64,000 nucleotides of DNA from Turritopsis dohrnii (Eukaryota > Cnidaria > Hydrozoa > Anthoathecata > Oceaniidae): contig BQMF02000053.1 of NCBI GenBank assembly GCA_027922465.2, forward strand, positions 620,001 to 684,000, written 5' to 3'. Made by a program: the position numbers and the translations under genes. This document shows, in pieces, positions 45,201-57,329 of this stretch. Position 1 is the first letter of the stretch, and every line of letters starts with the position of its first letter. Below the pieces are notes generated by a model. The model was not told the origin of the DNA. It searched no databases and saw nothing but the letters and a program-made list of their open reading frames with translations.

Positions 45201-48200
45201 TTAGATAATTTGCAAGAAATGCTTATGGAAAAGCTTGAGAAGCAGATTGGGCCATCACTGATGAAGCAATGGAATGCTGCAACAATTCTCTCTCCTCCTC
45301 TTTCTCCTATGCCCCCCTCACCTGATATCCGAAATAATGATTCTTCAGAAGATGCTAGAACTTCAACAAAAGGCAACTTTAGCCAAAATGGCAAAAGTAT
45401 CTTACAACATATGCAAAATTTAGTTGATAAAGAAATTGATAGACAAGCCGATAAACCTGAAGATAATTCACTTGCAGCTTTAAACGAGGTGGTACCTTTT
45501 AATGACAATAAACGTATGAGTACCGATGTAGAAAATATCCCAGCTGATAATGATCAAACATCACCTAGTAATCTGACCTACAGTGATTCAAATGTTTTGC
45601 TTCCCGATGATACTGAAGATCATGATAACGTGATCATGAGCGATACTGCATTAGATATTGATGATTCCTCTTCCGACGAATTGCATCCAGCATTTAAAAC
45701 AACAGCTGAGACTCAAGATAACGGAAGTGGAGTAGATAAAGTATCGAAGGAACATCATACTAATCCAACACCCATATCTGTTTCCGAGGATAGCATTATT
45801 CTTAAGAAGGAACATCACATGCAAAACAGAAATGATAACAAAGAAGGAACAGAGAATGTTAGAACTGAGCATACAGCATCTAATTTCAAAGATTTAACTG
45901 TGCCATTAGACTCGAATACAGATACATTGTGTTCGAAAGAGACTTCGAAATCTGACTATCATATTGCTTTTGCTGATTCAAAGTCAACTAGCAATGATAA
46001 CATAGATGTTGATACAGTGGGGACTAACACAACAGATAATGATTATGCAAATGAAGAAAGCAGTTCCTTAACTCAACAATCTCTGAGCCCCTCAAATGAT
46101 TGTGATGATGATACCACTGACAAAAAAGTTAAATCTGACACTGATGAATTCGAAAAAGAAAAGAAAGAGGAACTTTATCAAACCGAAGCATTTATTGAAA
46201 TAAATCATACAGAAAAAACTGATATATTAGATGGAAATCATGGAGACAAGAACTCGTCAGCCAGTGTTGATTATGATAAAGAACCTACTTTAATTTCTGA
46301 AGAGAACATCCAAGGTGAAGTTCTGTTGAATGTTGCAGAAAAATCCGATAATGAAAATTCTTTGTGTGAGAGACGAGAACCAATTCAAAATGCTGATAAC
46401 ACTGACGAAGAGACTGCAGAAAAGAAAGCTACCCAAGAAAATGAAGATAATAGTCATGTTAACTCATTTAATCATACATCGAAAATTTCTTACAAATTTA
46501 GATCTCAATCCAAAGAATTAGATGATGTTGACTTTGAAGTTGCCTCTTTTGAATTATCACAGAACAGTTTAGAAATGGTTCCTGGCAAAGGTGATGGATT
46601 ACCGCAATCAACTTCAACCTCAAACAGGACATTAGAAATGAGAAACCACTCTCCGAATACAGCTGCTGAATCAAGTAGTCATCAACAAGCTCAAGATCAA
46701 ATAACAGTGGCTGATGAAAAAGAAATTAGTAAAACTAATATAGTTAGGTTCTCGCTGCCAGAAAAGGAATGTTTCTCTGGTTATTTGTCAAATAAATCTT
46801 CAAAGCGTATTCTTAGGAGACATTCAATGTTTGAGAATAGCTCTTCTGTAAATCCACAATTGCGCACAGACAGAACACGATCACTCAGCCCAAGTATGTT
46901 TAAACCACCATCTCCACCTCTTTCTCCTATACCACCTTCACCTAGACGTTCCATACTCACACCAATTATATCACCTCTGCCAACTACTCCACTTCCAGAA
47001 TCAGTGTCACCGTTGCCACCATCACCAAAGATCACGTCACCACCACTTATCCGAGGAACTGCAGTGCTGCATTCTGAAAATTCTTCATTATGTATTCCCA
47101 AACCTGTGACCCACAAAAAACTGTCCGCTGTGAAGGAGTTAACTTTTACCAAAAACAGTTTAGGAATAGATTCCAAAAGTATGGAATGGTTACCTAAAAG
47201 AAATGACACTGTTAACACGGAGATGAGCTATGATACTGCAAAGCAGACAAATGCCAACACAAGTGAAATTGAACAAGTAAATGCAATGGTTCCTTTGAGG
47301 AGCTCCATTGTAAGCTTTAATAACCAGAAAGAACAACAAAATAAACATTATGATTTTATAGAAAGTGATGTAAACCTTCAGTCTAAAAATATAAATACAT
47401 TATCAAGAAAACGGGAAGGTTCGTCAACAATATCTGTACCTCCAAAACACAAAAAAGTGCACTCAACCCAAAAACCAGTATTACTACCTCTTGAGTGTAA
47501 CTCAAGTGCATCTACACCGAAACATAGTGATCTAAGTAAACCATCTTCTGGAATGCCAACTGACAGTAATGAGCAATTCGATGACAGCAAAACCACTGTT
47601 ACAAAAAACAAAAAGCGAGTTGCGGTCCACCTTCCATTTGGCGGTTCTGATGATGACACATTACAAATTGTAACTGACAGCAGTCATAGTCAAGATGAAA
47701 TCAACACGGCTGATTCACCTCAACAAACATTTAAAAGACCAGTCAAACGTATCAAACACAGTCAACTGACCAACAACGAAGATAAAACAAACTTGCTACT
47801 TAGCAATTCTGTTTCCACCACAAGTAATGTGTTATCAAGTAAACAACCAGATAAGATACGTCAAGAGAAAGATATTAAGTTCAGAGATCGTCACCAAACT
47901 GAAATAGGGTTCGCTTTAAAAATTTTACAAAAATTACCAAGCTCTATCAGTCTGACTAATGCAATACTTACTTTATCTGAACGCAAGAACCTGACCAATC
48001 CAGACAATTTAATCAAGGCATTAATAAAATGTTTGCGTACATGTGAAAAAAGCCTTCTTCCTAACATACTTAAATATCTGGAGAATAAAAACTCCAACAC
48101 ATGTTTGTGCGAATCCGAGAGTGACTGGGAGAAGAACTCAAAGACATCTATCTACTGTTCTCAATGTTGGAATAAATCTGGTGCTGGTCAGAATCTTATA

Positions 48201-51186
48201 AATCATGAACAGAATCCATCGCTGAATTTTTTTCATTTATTACATCCACATGCCAAGAAGTTAAATGTACCCTGCCTAACTCTTTACGAGTATTATTTAC
48301 TGGTTGTTGCACACAGTATCAACTTCAAAACATTTCCATCTTTGGTCTTAAAGCAACTGCATAAAACTATATATGTTGAAAAAGAACTTTTATCCTGTGA
48401 GAGAATGGCATTATTGTAAGTATATTATTTACTTACATATTTTGTTATGATTGAATCTGCTCATTACACATAATTTTGTTTGTTTTTGTTCGTTTTCCGA
48501 CTAAGGTGTGTTTTGCTTTACATTTAGTCGCTTTTATGCTGCAGTTTGTCGGATGTATAATAAACTGGATCAATTAATTTCGTTTGTATATTGTATTGCC
48601 TATGACGAACCCGAATACATTAGCTATCCAGTGCTTTTTGTGACATGTTATTCAATATGGCCATCTGTTGTTTCGAGAACTGACCTGTTTATACAAAACA
48701 CAATCACAGAAGAATTGACTTTGTTTAAAATCAAAATGTCTCCTTTATCTGCTGTTTTGCAATTGGTGGCTTTATGTGATGCTGTAAATCGAAAGGAGAG
48801 TACAAGCCAAAAGGTTAATACTTTCTTCTAAATGTACATTGAAAACACTTCCAAGTATAATAAATCCCCTACTTCTTTAAAATACCTAGAGTTCCATAAC
48901 CTGGTCCCAGAAAGTACATTAAAAAAGTGGCATGAGTTAAGGGATAAGGAGCTCGTTCAAGGAAGCATCTCACCTAACTTTTGTTGATCTGTCATTTCTG
49001 AATTCATCTTGTAAACTGCCAAGAATTACAAACAATGTTACAAAAACTTATAAGAAGTGAACACATTTTAACTTCACAGAACCCCCAGAGAGGTTTGAGA
49101 GGGTTTTTTTTTTCAGAAACATTACAAGTATCTCTCTCTACCATGCAGCCAGTCTGAGGTCTTATTACAGGAGCTACGATCATAAAGGTTAAATAATGGC
49201 TGTCATTTTTATGTTTCAATCACGATAAACATGTTTTGTTATAGATTTTGGAAACATTGCTCAGTGTAAGAGGTATACACAGTAAACATTATGCTGCAGT
49301 AGTTGATGAATTGTTTTCCTTGCTTTGCAACAAGCAGTTATCATATATGGATAAAAATGAAGGTATGTCATCTATTATACCTTTCAGTGGATGTGCACTT
49401 ACCCCAATGACCAAAATCAAGCCACTGCGAGGAAGAGCATTTTTATTGAAACAGTGTGAATATTTCTATAGAAATGCACTCCTTCTCAGCGATTCTTCAA
49501 TAAATTTGCCCACTGGGATATCTTCGTGTTTATTGTAACAAGTATCTGTTACTGATTTGATCATGTATCGTTAGTGTAACTTTCTTGCCGTTCTGAAGAT
49601 TCCATTTGTTGGACTAACGAAAAATTGAGTATAATTATTATTTTAGACCATTTTTAATGGTCACGGAAGGTTAACGAGACCTTTCTGGAGCTAATATAAA
49701 AAATTTTCTATGAAGGCTTAATTTCCCTTTAAAGCTCTGTGCTAACTTACCATCTGCCTCGTTTTAATGTTTTTAACATCTTTTGTTGTTCTTTTCAGAA
49801 GGACATATCATGTGCCCGTTTGCATTCTCTGTGCTGAAAGGGATCGAGCTGATTTGCACGCGATTAGGTTGGGAATGGTGTTATACAAACATTATTGCAG
49901 GAAAGATATGGAAAGAACTGCAAGAATGGAGTATGAATAACATATCTGATGATACTGCTGCAATACTGATTCGTCTCAACGGTAGGCAATTTTGCATTAT
50001 GTTAACAATTTTAGGAGACGCTGTACTGCCAGTAAATGTCGCAATCGCCAGTAAATGTCACGAGAATGCCAGTAAGTGTCGCAATTCAACAGTATGTGTC
50101 GCAAAATCGCCAGTAAGTGTCGCAACTATTGTTACTGGCAGTACAGACGCAACAAGCTCGATATCGAGAGTTCTAATGAAGAAACTGGCATATTCCTGCT
50201 ATACTCAACATCCTTATCATATAGTCAACTTATCGCTCTGTAAAGCATTTTCTTGACCATGCTTCAACTGGCAGTAAAATGCTCAGGAATAAGCTTTTGA
50301 CCATGCTTCAACTGGCAGTCAAATGCTCAGGAATAAGCTCTTGACCATGCTTCAACTGGCAGTCAAAATTGGTAGATGATTGTTGTTATAAAAAAAATTA
50401 AATTGTTAATAATCATTTTCCCTTTTTTTGTGTTTCATATATAAAAGATTTACAGCGTACCAAAACGCACGCGCAGTAATTCTATAGATAAAGATGGAGG
50501 GTGTATCAGGTCTTCAACGCAGAGCTTCACGTCACTATTCTTCTAGAATGGAAAAAGCTTTATCTCTTTTGTGCCAAGTGTTAATCTACTAATTAATTGA
50601 TATCAGTAATATTGTTCTAAAATAATTTAAAGTTTGATTTTTCTTGCAAATTTTGCGGTAGAAGGGAGTGGAGAAAAATGGGTAATTGGCATGGTTGTCA
50701 AGTTTAAATTCAATAACTGTGGTAATAAAGCAAATAAAGGGCCAAAAATATTTTTATCTTCTCCTTTTGATATCATCATCGCCACTGCTGTGGATTACTA
50801 ACGCTTAACATAACTTTGTATTTCAGGTCGTTTATGTCGTTACGCCTTTGCTTGTGGTTTTCGTGATTTCAAAGAGCTTACAGATTTCTATTCAAACTTT
50901 TTGCAACAGATCTGTGTTGATAATACCGGTAAATATAACAAACTTCAACTTATATGTTGGTGTAGGATAAGATACCATCATTATTTCGTATACTCACTAA
51001 TGTATCTCTTCATTTTTAGTTCACGAAAATATTCATATCGCCACTGTCTACACGTTATTAGATATGTCGCCGTCGTATACCTCAACCCATGATCGTTCAG
51101 TCTTAAGAAACTGGCTGAAGCATGCGGAGAACAGACAATTTATAATTTCGCAGTCTTTACGAAATGCTATTTCAATTTGTGGGTAA
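39280..51186 (+). CDS. ICE1: ICE1-like subunit of the little elongation complex, 18 coding exons
   Basis: ICE1 is the scaffold of the little elongation complex, which supports RNA polymerase II transcription of small nuclear RNA genes in the nucleus. Exons: 39280-39924, 40105-40175, 40278-40312, 40929-40989, 43065-43129, 43206-43286, 43392-43500, 44213-44271, 44381-44466, 44583-44619, 44769-44916, 45007-45122, 45205-48415, 48528-48813, 49245-49362, 49799-49981, 50827-50928, 51020-51186. They total 5,580 nt, exactly 1,860 codons with TAA last, and all phases agree. Layout: disordered 1-215, coiled coil about 216-404, Pro/Ser linker 405-504, long disordered centre to about 1,575, then a conserved helical C-terminal domain. 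Identification rests on that C-terminal domain plus the N-terminal coiled coil; length is somewhat under vertebrate ICE1 (over 2,200 residues). Some donors (40,313, 43,501) are weak and small exons could be missed. Confidence 0.8.
40105..44466 (+). other. ICE1: ICE1 coiled-coil exons 2-9
   Basis: Eight small exons (35-109 nt) encode a long heptad-like helix: for example LKEQKLKISELNKKLENC, SLRIQLEKALQASEP, RRFEYEKMMQQSAVDDLTQK, DEIEKLHEKEKK and LNQAKQIDKLNLQLKTAK. ICE1 uses its N-terminal coiled coil to bind ELL and Cajal-body partners. Large introns (40,990-43,064 and 43,501-44,212) separate them. Confidence 0.75.
44769..48415 (+). other. ICE1: ICE1 proline-serine segment and giant exon 13
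   Basis: Exon 13 alone (45,205-48,415) carries 1,070 codons of acidic, Ser/Thr/Asn-rich, probably disordered protein. Proline-directed motifs recur three times: LSPSPSPPISPSPLPPSPPP in exon 11, SPPLSPMPPSP near 45,290 and SPPLSPIPPSPRRSI near 46,910. Basic clusters such as RKREGSS and PKHKKVHS may serve nuclear import. The last 100 codons (IGFALKILQKLPSSISLTNA onward) become more ordered and lead into the C-terminal domain. Confidence 0.75.
49385..49515. mobile_element. AGTGGGCAAA MITE, copy 2, in ICE1 intron 15
   Basis: Begins CAGTGG and ends TTTGCCCACTG, with GAGCATTTTTATTGAAA and ATTTCTATAGAAATGCACT inside, as in the copies at 32,393 and 59,734. The left end is diverged. Confidence 0.7.
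50022..50145. mobile_element. 124-bp micro-MITE in ICE1 intron 16
   Basis: Perfect 14-bp inverted ends TGTACTGCCAGTAA and TTACTGGCAGTACA, flanked on both sides by GACGC (50,017-50,021 and 50,146-50,150), a clean 5-bp target duplication. The interior is about five 20-bp direct units of the form GCCAGTAAGTGTCGCAA. It lies just after the exon 16 donor at 49,982. Confidence 0.85.
50253..50375 (+). repeat. 44-bp tandem repeat in ICE1 intron 16
   Basis: The unit TTGACCATGCTTCAACTGGC (first 20 bases) starts at 50,253, 50,297 and 50,341, exactly 44 bases apart; the third unit is incomplete. It contains ACTGGCAGT, also found in the micro-MITE end just upstream. Confidence 0.85.
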
Positions 51187-53224
51187 CTCTGTCACCCTCA
51201 CAACCAGACCGTATGCTTGTCAACATTTGTGGTATGTGGTCATTTTATTTATACCTGACCAATAGGAGAGAATGGAGACGACAGGTGATGATATTCAATC
51301 CTTTGTAAACTTTCTTAGAAATATAGCTACCCGTTGTTGGGTGGAGAGATGGAATGGGCACACTTACCTTAAATTGTTATTATGTACTTTTGTTTAAACG
51401 GGTTTTTTTCAAGAACCTATTTTACCAGAAACTGTGTATCTGATATACCGAAAAACATTTTCTGAATAGTTAAAGCACCATTTGTTCAAGAACACTTAAA
51501 GTAAATGAAAGAATATGAATGTTTCACCAAACGATGACCCAACAACTTGCTGCCCAACTAGCTACCTATCTGTCCAAACAAGAAAAAAAATATTGTCAGC
51601 TTCAGCTTCAGTATTGTCACTCTCTGCCTATTTATACTCATTTATTTACTTTAAATTCAGTAGAAACATTTCAACTGTCCGTCAAGTTTAGAATATGAAA
51701 CTGTTAAGACGTGTAACTCTTTTAAAATGTTGTCAAATCATTATCAACCTAACATGTAACTGACAAGGTCTTTCGTGTAATCAAAAACAATTCGCCATGC
51801 TGAAAGTTTTCGATAAAGATTCCAGTTAAAACTGCAGTTCTTTTGTTCAGTTGTCGCCATCTTTCTGAACAACTTTTTTCGCATCTTTTATCGTCGATAT
51901 TGTTACCTTCTCTTAATGCTTTAGTAAAGTTACAAGTTGTTTTTTTTTATGTCGAGCATTTTACGTATTCTGTTTTGTTGTTGTTTGTAAGATAACCAGT
52001 TTTTTAATGACAAACATTTGAAAAATAATATATTTATTATAATATTTATCACGATGGTTTTTTTTTATCCTCTTTTTTTTGGTATCTCTTCAGTTTTTTG
52101 ATAATTTTAGTTATGCACTAGTGTCATTATGAATAACCACACAGAGTCTGACTGCTTCTGATATTATTCCGATACTACTTTTCGGGGGGAAATAAAGTTT
52201 TCTCCTAAATGTAACTTGAAAACTTCTAACGCTTTTAGTAGTTTTCTTGGCGATTCGATATTGTTTGAAATATTCTTCAAAACGTAGCATAGAATATTAT
52301 TGCTCCTTAAAAAATCAAATATTTTTCATTTTATTGTGTTTTTATTGTTATCTTAATATTCACACAGTCTTCTTCAACTGAACTTTGTGCTATCAAGTTT
52401 ATATGCTAATTTATTTCTTGCACTCAGTTCGGAATAAACAACACCGACAAAAACACAGCAGATATCGAGGATCAAATTCAGTGAAAATGATCAAGCGGTT
52501 CTTTTTGGTTTTTTGAGTTGATTTCCAATAATTTTAGTGTTACTAGGACAGAGTATTATTAGTCCCGTTGAGTTTTGATTTTATTTTTTTTTTATAATTC
52601 GTTAACGAAGAAATTCTTTATTTTCTTGCAATCCGAAAGCAGTCGAAATTTGATTTTACTCATGTTCTCATCAGAAGTTATAGGCTGGATGTGATAATGA
52701 TGTACGACGCTGTTTTCCCTCAGTGCTGTTGGCGTCTTCGCGGTACTGTAACCTCGTTGTTCGTGTACAAATGATGAAAGAAACACCGATTCATTACAAG
52801 ATTACTGCACACATGGAAGTTTTACCGATTTTTCTTTTTAATTGAAGAATAAGGACATGCAAAGCCGAATTACTTCTGTTTATATCATCTCCTGTTATTT
52901 TTAAATCTTCTATGATTAATGAAAAGCACTAACTAAATATTTACACGAAATTCTTATCCTTTAACTAAAAAAGAAATCAAATAGGGAAGTTCTTTAAAGC
53001 AGCACGTAAAAACCAGGTCATGTCATTCATTGCTAAATTCTTGGGATTTAGCAATTTCCATCATGAATAGGTTCGAAAAACAGGTTCGTTGTATTAAAAG
53101 TAAATGAATTAAACAGATGTTTTAGTGTTATAACGCATTAATGTAATTGAAAGTTTTCTTGTCGGTACAAGGATGATACTGCGTGACACGAGCATGTTGT
53201 CAATACACACTTGGAAATGTGACG
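51187..53224. other. ICE1 3' region and tensin upstream region
   Basis: No gene recognised in 2 kb. It must contain the ICE1 3' untranslated region and probably the tensin promoter or first exon. AATAAA-type signals occur (for example 52,191), but none can be assigned with confidence. Confidence 0.45.
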
Positions 53225-56200
53225 ATGAGTAATCGATTCTCTTCTTATTTATGTCCATTATGTTTGGTGAGGTTCCCATATTCACAGAAATTAGCTCAAC
53301 ACTGGCAGTTGTTTCATGGACGTCGAAAACATCATCAGCGCTTACGTAGTTCACCGTCTGTTGCAGATGCTGCTTTTACAAAGAGAGCGAATTATTCTAA
53401 ACATGCCGGTATTCATCAGAAGAGAAAGGTAAACCTGTCTATCATGAATGAAAGAACTTGTACATACAATCTTATTAGCTATCTTGGTAATCATTTTTAC
53501 ATGGTTTTTGAAAGGAATTTCGAGTGCACATCGGAGTTTTGTATGAAATAATTTATTAACTCTATCTCTATTATCTATATAAAGCTGATGTAAGGAAGAA
53601 AAAAATTAATTACGCGAACGTTTTTATTTATTTGGAATTTAAGGTAAAACTTTCAAATAAAAACATTGGCGTTTCGTTTCGCGTGGAAGAACATTATAAG
53701 AATTATTTAATCTGCAAATGTAAGCCGTAACATTTATGAAAACGTTTCGCAGTTAAAAAAAACGAAACAGTATCAAAGTTAATTGGAAATAAAGCAGATC
53801 ATTTTGAAGATATTATGAGCAAAATGAAAATGTCCAAAAATTATTTTTTCTCGCGTGACGCTTTTTGTTATGAAATCTATTAGGATTTATTTGATTAATA
53901 TCTGTTTACTTATCTAAGTAAACTATGATAATACTAAAAGTTGTTTCTTTTCTTTCAGCCATGTTACAACATTTTTCATTATTATAAAACATGTACTATC
54001 AATGAACATGTCCCAGAAGTTTGTCTGTTTTGCCACTTCATTATTTGGAATTGTGCCAAGTATTGCCAGAGTAAGATGTTTTTCTATGTCCTGTTCTTTC
54101 CCTGTTTCATAGGGTTTTCTTTTTGTAAATAATAGTTTCTGTACTGCTAAATACAAAATCATTCATTTTATATTTTATTTGTGTTATTATTTGTACACTA
54201 TAATCTCAAGTTTATTGCTAAATGCTGAAAATAATATTTTTCTATAGAGAGTAATGTTTTCATTTTATGTCCTTCCTTGATATAATTTCCTTTTTCTATG
54301 AATCACAACAACCTTAGCCAAACTTTCATTCCAAAGATTTGAATGGAGGAAATTAAATGAGACGTGATGATAAAAAAAATTGGCTGCAACAAAAGTTCAG
54401 AAAAGACAAAGAGTCAAAAATCAAAAGTAGTTGATTAATCAATGCCTATTCTTTTCACATAGAAACTGAATGCCTTTCCAATTTTTTGTTGTTGATGACA
54501 TAATTTATCCTTCACAAAATTGTAACAACACTTTTGTGTTCAATGCATTATCTGTTAAAAAAAACCTTTAGTAGTTAGTTCTCATGGTTACATAATTATC
54601 TTCATCAACGTAATACCCTTCATTAAATAACAACATGCTAAGACTTTTTTGTTCAAGCTGTTAAGCTTTAAAGACATCATTGGTTGCATGTAAGTAAGTT
54701 AAGTGGCTTTTAAAGGAAAGAGATCAGTTGAACGAAAAGCATTATTTAGTGGGACTAATGTTACATTAAAAGAGCAAAAACCTCTAATCGTCTGAACATG
54801 GTATATTAACTTACACCTGTCAGGTAATGAGTCCGATCCATCTGTTTCAGTTACTCACATGGAATGGACCTATTTTAAAGTCTCACATTTGCTTGATGTT
54901 ATTTCATTTATTTAGCTATAGTAACAGTTTTGCAATTTATTGCCAAGAAACGCTATTAACTTGTCAAATTTTGATGTAGTGGTTTTTAAAAATATTCTTG
55001 ACTCAAGGAAAAAATAAATCATTTATTATTATCTTTGGTCGTGCAAAATTCTTACAATGCTTAATTTCAAAGCAGAATCAGAAAATCCATGAAGCAAAGT
55101 ATTCTTGCCACATTACATCACAAGAAGAAAAACTCTTTGCTAAATTTAAAATAGCCCAACAAAACTCGGCCCTGTTTTCTCTTTCATAGTCGTCAATTTT
55201 CTTTATGAAAAATAACACCATATGACTTTTGAAAGCACTCCATTTCAATATTCTATTTGCTTATCATGTTATCAGAACAATATAAATTTTTTCATGCTTT
55301 TATGAGTATATCGTTTATGCACAGTAAAAAGGTCTTCTTTACTACTAAGGGTTACTTAACATAAATAACAAAGTAGTCGCTTTGTGAATCAATAAGTTAG
55401 GAAACATTTACAATCACCAAGTTGATGGGGGTTTTGTTTGTGTGAAATGTAACAAACAATGTTTTTTTTAATTTTTCTATGAGAGATTAGGATTTGTGTA
55501 CATGCATTTTTATTGTAACACCAATACTTGGCGTGACTTTTTGAGTGGTGTATGTGTGTGTTACTGATTCATTTTCAAGTACTTAACAATGTTTTGTTTA
55601 TATAACGGTATAACTCCAAATGTGTTTATGGTTTTTCTGTGACATGAGTATGGCAATACTGAAAAAATTGTTTCCAATCCTGGTTATTTCTGTGTGTTAG
55701 TCAATATCTATGTCTTTGACAATTTTCCCCTTTACCAAAAAAGATTAAAAATGCACATAAATTGTTTTGGTCATTCCCTCTAGTTGATACTAATGTCCAT
55801 TCATTCGTTTTTGTTTTTGTGTTTTTAGACTGTGGATATATTTGCCACGTTGAATGTGAAAATTTGGTAAGTTATCAACAAGCTGTGCAAATAACAATTT
55901 TATGAAAATAAAATTATGTTAAGTTGTCATCATCTTGACAAATTAAAACAATCAAAAATCAACCATAATGTTAATGACCCCTAAAAGCTAATCTTTTTCG
56001 AACTGCACTTCAGTGTTGTTTATTTAATCTTAAATACTGGCCTTGAAAAACATGTTCATGTTCTTGGTTAGTTTTCATATAATTCCCAGTGGATAAAACT
56101 AGAATTATGAATGAAGCAACTACTGGCTATTAAGCATACTGGGTTATAGCTATTATCTTAAATACATAGTATGATTAGGGAGATAACTGAATTTTAGTAT

Positions 56201-57329
56201 TACTCAGTTTTATCATACAAGCTTATCTAGAAAACTTAAATGAAAAATATTAGTTTAGATGAAATTGGTTCAATTTTTCAATACGCAAATGTTCTCCTTA
56301 GTCCTAGATCAGGTTTTGACATTATGGTTATAAGTATCCTTAGAGGTGATGGAAACCAGGGACATGCAAAGTTTCTCTTATTATGTTTGGGAAAAAAACT
56401 TTAGCTGTCATCTCTTGTTGCTTCCAATATTTTCTTGACATTTGATTAGGTGATATTCTTACTTAATCAATCAAAAATTTCACATGAAATGGTATTTTAA
56501 TGTTCATCATTTATAAATACTGCGTCAGTCAGTTGGCAATGGAATTGATTTTGTCTGTTGCTAGTGTCTACTACCTTCAATGTCAAATTTGTTATCACTA
56601 ATGTGAAACAAGCACTTCCCAGAACTCAAATGATCAACAAAAGGGGTAGGGCATAAAAACCAATTAAATATTAAAACTAGAAAGTAACATCTTCATGAAG
56701 TTGTATTAGTTCAAATAAGTCTTGAATTTTTTCTCCATTCTTCAAAATAAAATTTTCATTGATTAGAATTTTTGTTTCCTATTTATTTTGCAGGCAAAAG
56801 AAAAACACCTGATTCTCTTAATTACTCTCCAAAATAAAGTTATTCTGAAAAATAAATCCTCCCAAACCTCCTCTTCTTGTGATGGTCCTTGAATAAGAGT
56901 AATGAAAATTATTTCCTTTTTGCTAAACATTCGTGTTTAATTTTCAGAAAAAAAGAGGATAGGGCTTAGCTTCATTTAGCTTATTCAAATAAAAATCCTT
57001 TGAAGTTATGCTATTTATCAATGAACTTAATATTTTTTACAGATGTAAATAAAGTTGAAACATAAACTCATTGTTGTTGTTGTTTTATTCTACTGACCAA
57101 TATTTACAGCAGTCATTGTGAAAGGAGCTTCTGATATTATATTGGTTTGCATCTACATAATAATAGCATTAAATGTTTCATGTATGTTTTACCATCAACT
57201 GATAAAATAATGCTGATAATGGCTTAAGTGTTTTCTGTTCATTCTTCATGCTGGATTGTTCATTTCCTTCAGGTTATCAGTCCATGTAAACACAGCAACA
57301 TGTATCGTGAAACAAAATCTGTCGCAGAG
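53225..57329 (+). other. Tensin N-terminal zinc-binding part (finger-like segment and C1)
   Basis: Exon 1 encodes a C-x2-C-x12-H-x4-H segment (CPLCLVRFPYSQKLAQHWQL then FH) followed by a basic stretch. Exons 2-4 encode a C1-like zinc module: HYYKTCTINEHVPEVCLFCH, then CAKYCQNCGYICHVECENL across the exon 2/3 junction, then VISPCKH. A C1 domain ahead of the PTP-like domain is known for some tensins; the preceding C2H2-like segment is not something I recognise in the family. Confidence 0.7.

Larger units (their letters stand above)
48528..51186 (+). other. ICE1: ICE1 C-terminal helical domain, exons 14-18
   Basis: About 285 residues with the ICE1 family pattern: RFYAAVCRMYNKLDQLISFV, then YISYPVLFVTCYSIWPSVVS, then LKGIELICTRLGWEWCYTNI and WKELQEWS, then AAILIRLNGRLCRYAFACGF. 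Vertebrate ICE1 has the same order (VCRIYTA, IVSVWPNVLS, IDLLCSHQKWKWTHDNV, VLRLIGRLGQLG) as far as I recall. The last exon ends SLRNAISICG then TAA at 51,184-51,186. Confidence 0.8.

Noticed and set aside
45170..45508. Minus-strand 112-codon frame
   Set aside because: Antisense shadow of ICE1 exon 13; no coding features of its own.
54998..55189. 63-codon ORF in a tensin intron
   Set aside because: No splice sites in phase and no family resemblance; the C1 exons join directly around it.
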